Shown: piece by piece, positions 58,430 through 64,000 of the stretch
Position numbering within the stretch: position 1 is the first letter of the stretch
Layout: each line of letters opens with the position of its first letter
DNA from: Ptychodera flava
Taxonomy: Eukaryota > Hemichordata > Enteropneusta > Ptychoderidae
Direction: 5' to 3'
Assembly: GCF_041260155.1 (NCBI RefSeq)
Contig: NW_027248288.1
Coordinates: 124,001 to 188,000 of the forward strand
DNA: 64,000 nt
Made by a program: the position numbers and the translations under genes
Notes under the pieces: model-generated
What the model saw: only the letters and a program-made list of their open reading frames with translations
The model's database searches: none
What the model was told of the DNA's origin: nothing

Positions 58430-58642
58430 TCATTTGGCCTTATGGTATACTTGTCTGCGTTGCCAGACAATTACAAAAGGTTGTGAATTTTCGAAGTGGC
58501 TACGTTCAGACTTCTGTCTTCTTCGGTAGATGTCATACAGTTTGCGAAGCAGGTCTCCGGCCAAAGAGTCTGATCTACACGAAGAGAAGGACTCCAACGC
58601 TGTGGCCAAGTCAAGTCGTATTCCTTGTTCTTGTAAGTGTAA
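58430..58642 (-). CDS. candidate internal exon, unknown protein
   Basis: The minus-strand frame after an acceptor-like TTTTACACTTACAAG reads GIRLDLATALESFSSCRSDS, then LAGDLLRKLYDIYRRRQKSE, an amphipathic, coding-like composition. It lies about 0.7 kb upstream of the small DED gene on the same strand but no phase-matched join to it was found. The family is not recognised. Confidence 0.3.
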   Translation of the reverse strand, partial: LHLQEQGIRLDLATALESFSSCRSDSLAGDLLRKLYDIYRRRQKSERSHFENSQPFVIVWQRRQVYHKAK

Positions 58643-58879
58643 AACTTTCTCTCCATACATACAAAACATATGTACGTTAATAAGACATCACATAAACTCC
58701 GCGGATGACTTAAACGAAATTAAACTTCTTTTCCCTTGAACTTAAAATTCCAATTACCTTGGTCCATTTCTTAAACATTAGCACAAAAGCCAGCACAAAA
58801 TAAGCTTAATATACAAATTACTTGCAGTACAGAGGAAATACATGCCTTACCAGCTAAGGATATATCCAAATATATAATA

Positions 58880-59580
58880 TTAAACAAAAATATCCTGGGA
58901 AATAAAAATGATTCACTGCATGACCCCATTCTCTGAAGTCATTTAACTGTTCATCTGAATAAAAGTACAATTATCTGTCACTCAAACATGTTGCCTTGGC
59001 ACATCCACTTGTGACCACGCTAGTCTCATCAAGTACTTTAAAATGAATTATCCATCGCCAATAAATACAAGACTTAGCACGTTTTTAATGAAAAAAGTAA
59101 TCATAGTTTTCTTATATACTACAATGTATAGTGAATCTAAATTTCGGTGAAATTCCAAATCCAAATTTCTTGCAAATGAATCTACTTGAAGCAACCCTAG
59201 TCTAATCAAGTACGTTAAACTGAATTATCAAATGTCTACTCTTATCAAGTGCAATACTGACCATTATCCAACTTCCATACATGCACAAGTATAGCAAGTT
59301 TGGCAGTGTAAAATTATTTAGAGTATTGCCATAGACTATAATGTATGGTGGATCAACATTTTAGTGAGATTCTAAAATCAGATTTCTTATACATATAATA
59401 TTAACGTGTAACCATCATATTCTAATCAAGTACAATTATGTTAATTATCCCATGTGTATATATGTCATTGAAAAAGTATAGCAAGGCTTTCAATTCACAG
59501 TTTTATCATAGACTTCAATGTGTAATGAACCAAGTAAATTCACATGGATATAAAACATATTTAAATCTAAAGATGTAACT
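58880..59580. repeat. about 200-bp degenerate tandem repeats, copy in one orientation
   Basis: Three or four units share a motif like CATAGACTATAATGTATGGT (near 59110, 59330, 59505) and AATCAAGTAC boxes. The left part (58900-58985) is the reverse complement of 63785-63895, so a related array lies inverted at the end of the window. Confidence 0.6.
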
Positions 59581-60636
59581 TGAGGGGAATGTCAGTAGAC
59601 TTAAATGTATTATGATTTGATATTTATGACGAAGTACATTATCGGCCACATTATGTCATCTTATAGTTGCGCAAAAAATGTCGAACCCCCCCCTCCCCAA
59701 AGGCATGCAAGAAATTCCATTACCCTTCAAAAATGCTTGCTAAAAAAATGCGACCTACCTGTAATATCTGTCCGGGCCCTTTGTGGGAGATTTCAAACTT
59801 ATAGCTAGTCAGAAGGAGGATTTGAACCCATGTGAGTTTTTTAAGGGGCATTTGAAAAAATCTGTCAGGGAGAACTTGTTTGGATTTTCTTGCCCCTTTC
59901 ACAGGTGTTTTGAATGCAGCTTTACTCAAGTCAAGCAATTGGGAAGTTTGAAAAAACTTGTTACGGCACATGGAAAATCGTGCTCAAACCGATCGTTGTA
60001 GTGCTTAAAACTTCTTCATACTACAGATGGCAACGTTGAAGTTTGGCAGAGAATAGGAAATATTTTGCGATAACTAAGCTGTTTTAAATCTACTTGGGTG
60101 AAATAACTATTTACAGGAGCTTTGCCTGACAAGAAAAACCATAAAGAGCAGTAATTTTTGATGTAACAACAATGTGTGTTGGTCAACATCTCTACCCAGC
60201 TGAACCATATGCGTAATGTTTACATCTAAAAACTACACGGGCGACGGAGGTTCACTTATTGGTCAATCCCACCATAATACCACACTGAGACACAACCGTG
60301 GCTGTTTCCGGTTATTGTGTTTCATAAAGCAAAGCCGTGCATATAGTAGCAAAACATGGCACACTAATTATTTGTATTCTCAAGAACTGCTCACCAGCTA
60401 TCAAGGTTAAAAAACTTAAAAAAATGAACTCATGGCTAGTCACAGGGTGGTCGTCGGACTGTTACTCCTCGCGTAGTTACATCAGAATTTTTCAAATCTT
60501 CCTGTTCTGCTTTTTGTCATATTTATTGAAAGTTTCACTTCCTCATTTGTTTCAACAGTACCTAGATTGATGTCGGCTGTGAGTTGGGCTTTGGTCAAAA
60601 TTCTGACAATTACCCAGTCAGGTCAGACAATTGCCG

Positions 60637-61471
60637 TAATTATAGCATATGACAGGCGTAGATAAATCCGACATCACTACAATAGTTTACTTCTACATTA
60701 AGGAATCAAATTGTGACATAAAATTAATTTTCCTTCGAATCGTTAGTTGAACAGAATTTTCCAAAGTCTATCCGAGGCCCAATTAAGCAATATATACTTA
60801 GCTTTGATGTAATTTGGATGAATGGAATGAGTTTGTGTACTCAAAATTCCAACGACCTGACTCGGTAATTGAACCAACTTGTTTATAGCTTAGGTTTTAA
60901 ACGCCAACATTCACCTTAAATGGATATTTTGGTTGTGATTTCGAAATCGGTTGCAAAATTCATAAATTTAAACAAGATGCTCATGCTTATTAAGTTAACA
61001 ATGCGAATGATAATTCCTGCCATATCGTTCGAACAGAAAAGTTAGACTATAATTTAGTATTTTTAATTCTGTTGACATTGTCGCCCTCATATCCACTATT
61101 CATTTTATACGGAAAGAATGTTGACAACGGTGTTTGTTTAAATTTATTAATTTTGCAATTGATTTCGAAATCACACCCAGAGCTATCCATTTAAGGTGAA
61201 CGTTGGCGTTTAAAACCTAAGCTATAAACAAGTTAGTTCAGTTACCGAGTCATGTCGTTGGAATTTTGAGTACATAAACTCATTCCACTCACCCAACTTA
61301 AATCAAAGCTAAGTAGATATTGCTTAATGGGCCCCGGATAGACTTTGGAAAATTCTGTTCAATTAACGATTCGAAGGAAATTAATTTTATGTCACAATTT
61401 GATTCCTTAATGTAGAAGTAAACTATAGTAGTAATGTCGGATTTATCTACGCCTGTCATTTGCTATAATTA
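60637..61471. mobile_element. foldback/MITE with about 335-bp arms
   Basis: Arms 60637-60968 and 61133-61471 are inverted copies with few mismatches, ends TAATTATAGCATATGACAGG, spacer about 165 bp. TA at both borders may be the target duplication. It contains no coding frame. The long arms imply a strong cruciform. Confidence 0.8.
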
Positions 61472-61489
61472 GCACAAGATGAAAATCTA

Positions 61490-61725
61490 GATTTATGCGC
61501 ATCATAAAGGTGACATAAAGTTGCATAAAGATGATCTGTAATCATCTTTATGCAGCATAAAGATGGAACTTTATGCACCTTTATGCTTGTGCATAAAAGG
61601 GTTTAATGGCTGACTAAATTTAATCATCTTTATGCAGGACATTACAGATGCATAAAGATTCATATTTATGCATCAACCTGATTTGTATTTATACATCTTT
61701 ATGCACAACATAAAGAAACATATTC
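61490..61725. repeat. cluster of 14 CATAAA/TTTATG motifs
   Basis: In about 235 bp, CATAAA or its complement TTTATG occurs 14 times, usually as GCATAAAG or CTTTATGC, in both orientations and with irregular spacing. Several pairs form small palindromes (for example around 61540). It is directly adjacent to the foldback element. Confidence 0.75.
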
Positions 61726-63144
61726 AATCTTCTGTAATTTGGATCTTGTAGGTCCAAATATGAACCTGATTGTTCTGTTTTTGCACCTATTGTACTGTAG
61801 TTCTGCACTCATTAACTACATTAATATCATTGTTGTATTAACTACTTTGCACATTTAACCCATCTAACATACACACATATCTACCAAAGCAAGATCATAG
61901 AAGAGGTATCGGTTTAAATTGTTTATTTAAAATAGTTAAATAGGAAATCACATGGGACAAAAAATACACAATTCCTCAAAACCTCCTCAAAAATACAAGC
62001 AATATACTTCATGTGAAAAACAAAAAATACACTTATTGTTTTCTTCTCAGATGCAATATTGAAGTGTCAACCAAGTATCTGAGAACTGATTTAACTTGAC
62101 TCACTTTACACAGCAATTATGGCTTTAGTTTTACAAATAAATAATAAATCCATTGTTCTCTAAGATTTAAAATAAAATTGGATGTACCGGGTGTTTGGAT
62201 GTCTAAGTAGAAAAGAGACTCCACATTTAGCTATGTTTTGTGTTGCATTGCTAGTATCTATTACAGATCACACATGATAATGAGTTCTGCCATATCATTG
62301 AAAATTGCCATACAAATATTTTGATTACAACCTAGACTCGAGCTAAGATTCAAGCACATTGCATGTACATAAAGCTACAGTGTTGCCAAAAATAACTGTA
62401 GTTGTAAGTTGGTGTACTTAATCTGTAAAATTTGTTTGCAAAGATGCACTCATTTTTAACACTTTGTTCATGAAATATCAAATATGGCCACTGAAGAGAC
62501 TAAGACAGAATTATTGGTCTTATAACTCAGCCAGTAATCCGTCGCGTACAGTCCACATATTCACACATGTACAGCTTTGGGTATTCAGCTTAATTACTCA
62601 TTATGACTCAGTCGGTGTAATAACATACAGAAAGTGTTCCCAGTTGGACTTTCATGAGTACAGCCTCTGTCTGGTTAACAAAATTCAAAAGTTGAGTGGT
62701 CTTTGTTCGAAACAAAAAAATACATCACTAAGCCTTTGGCAGAATCAAGAAAATGTATAAAATATGCTTATACATTAAACATTGTCCTGTAATGAGTTGT
62801 CAATGCTGCTGGAATTGTCATGTGTCTGTCAGGCTCTGATCTGATTGATACCAGGCCCTAAATGCAAGGTAGCCTCAATATGCATTTCCTTTGATGCATG
62901 TGTTTTTCCATATGCAGTTTCACTTCTTTCTCTATCCCATGGCAAGAGTCTCTGAATAAAGGCACCACCCTTGCAACTTCTGTCATGTCGCTATCCTCAG
63001 AAGAAACACACACAACTATCAAAATGTCTTCAGCTTGATGCTAGTCCTTGGATAGCCCAGATTGTATGTATTTCAGTTCCTGGAAATAATGATACACAGA
63101 ATAAATCATCAGGACTGTACACCATCAATTTTGTTTGTTTTTGT
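61726..63144. other. no recognisable feature
   Basis: AT-rich spacer. Open frames at 62464-62760 and 62971-63330 have no family or splice support; the latter overlaps a MITE. Confidence 0.4.
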
Positions 63145-63148
63145 TTAA

Positions 63149-63219
63149 CCCTTTGCACCCTGACCCCCTGGTACTCTATGACGTCATCGGACATTTCTGT
63201 CCGAGCCGGGTTCAAAGGG
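63149..63219. mobile_element. 71-bp piggyBac-like mini-MITE
   Basis: Ends CCCTTTG and CAAAGGG are flanked on both sides by TTAA (63145-63148, 63220-63223), the obligate target of piggyBac transposases, and the CCC terminus fits that superfamily. The centre is a palindromic ATGACGTCAT, a perfect CRE-like site. Confidence 0.75.
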
Positions 63220-63229
63220 TTAAATCCGT

Positions 63230-63960
63230 GTATTTATAGACATTTGATAATTCATTTTAAGTACTTCACTAGACAAGAATGGTTAAAAGTTGATATGTAT
63301 GCAAGAAATTTGATTTCTGAATTTCACTGAAATGTTGATTCACTATACATTGGAGTCTATGAGAAAACTATGAATAATTTTTTTTCAATGCTTCACAAAC
63401 ACAATTAGACTGAAAGGTTCCGTTGCATGTGAGCGTTCCGGTGCACTGCGACCTACCTGGTAAAGGGTCGCAGGTCGCAGTGCGCCGGAGCGCCCGCACA
63501 CGACAGAATCATTTAGTCTTAAACACAATCGGTGCTTTATGAGATGTTTGACAATTGATACAAATGTACTTGATTAAATTACGGTGTTTGAAGGTTCAGA
63601 TGAGGACAACAGTTTTGATATTTGAATTTCAACTAAACCTATTTCACTTTTCATGGTACTAGTGGTATACAGGTCACTTAAATATTTTCCCTGACAAAAG
63701 TTGCTATATCTCTAATACGTAAGTAATGGAAATTGTTCATTGCCCTCCATGAGCTCGATTTACAATAAGACAAGCCTCTGAGTTTCAACAGCAAGATGTT
63801 CATGTGACAGATAATTATACTTTTGTTCAGATTTACAGTTAAATGACTACCACGAGTGAAATCATGCAGCGAATCATTTTATCTCCCAGAATATTTTTGA
63901 ACACTAAAATTTCTTTTTAACAGGTCAACTACTTAAGAAAATTGAGTGACCCCCAATGCT
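63230..63960. repeat. inverted relative of the 58880-59580 array
   Basis: Reverse-complement similarity to 58880-59160, including ATACATTGGAGTCTATGAGA and GACAGATAATTATACTTTTG. It contains a GC-rich hairpin at 63428-63498. Confidence 0.55.
63428..63498. repeat. GC-rich hairpin
   Basis: The arms GCACTGCGACCT and AGGTCGCAGTGC, extended by GCGTTCCGG and CCGGAGCGC, enclose a loop of about 17 bases. GC content far exceeds the surroundings. Confidence 0.8.
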
Positions 63961-64000
63961 GTTTGAAAAATACATGACCCCCTTTGCAATTTTCAAATTT

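Noticed and set aside
59783-60001. Cys-containing frame resembling a zinc finger
   Set aside because: Cys/His spacing does not match a known finger and the start lies in repeat-rich sequence.

Overview
The window looks like AT-rich nuclear DNA from a marine invertebrate deuterostome. Amphioxus or a hemichordate would fit best, but the species cannot be fixed from sequence alone. Genes are spliced with GT..AG introns. The immune-type genes combine a death-effector domain (DED) with NACHT and tandem C-terminal modules, and a C-type lectin lies nearby. Most of the rest is layered transposon debris. No bacterial-style operon, tRNA, rRNA or CRISPR array was seen.

Layout. 1-16 kb: a diverged segmental duplication (about 0.93-4.16 kb and 10.0-16.15 kb) carrying an old LINE, and a second repeated block (4.48-6.6 kb) that recurs upstream of the NLR gene. 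Candidate small membrane-protein exons lie at 7.4-9.8 kb. Copy B of the duplication holds a nested stack: a Penelope-like retroelement (11.12-15.12 kb), inside it a 1.45-kb inverted-repeat DNA element, inside that a hAT-like MITE. 16-22.4 kb: three long hairpins, a Harbinger-like transposon with about 210-bp terminal inverted repeats, a tyrosine-recombinase fragment and the 3' end of a CR1/L2-like LINE.

22.4-30.7 kb (minus strand) is the main gene: a DED-NACHT NLR-type receptor with 4-5 tandem modules of about 150-167 residues. A 298-bp CACTA-like MITE sits inside its coding exon, and several one-base frame breaks lie mostly at short homopolymers. 30.8-36 kb: repeats, including a 630-bp near-perfect palindrome. 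37.0-40.6 kb (minus) is a secreted C-type lectin gene that can be modelled from TATA-like box to poly(A) signal. 42.8-48.1 kb is a 1.6-2.0 kb unit present three times. 48.5-54.3 kb holds retroelement fossils and short nested repeats. 56.8-57.7 kb (minus) is a small intact two-exon DED gene. 58-64 kb is repeats, a 340-bp-arm foldback, a homotypic CATAAA/TTTATG cluster and a 71-bp piggyBac-like MITE.

Working together (inference): the DED-NACHT protein and the DED-only protein could interact through their DEDs as sensor and adaptor or decoy. The secreted lectin is a plausible pathogen-binding protein. The window would then be an accessory innate-immunity neighbourhood undergoing duplication and transposon attack.
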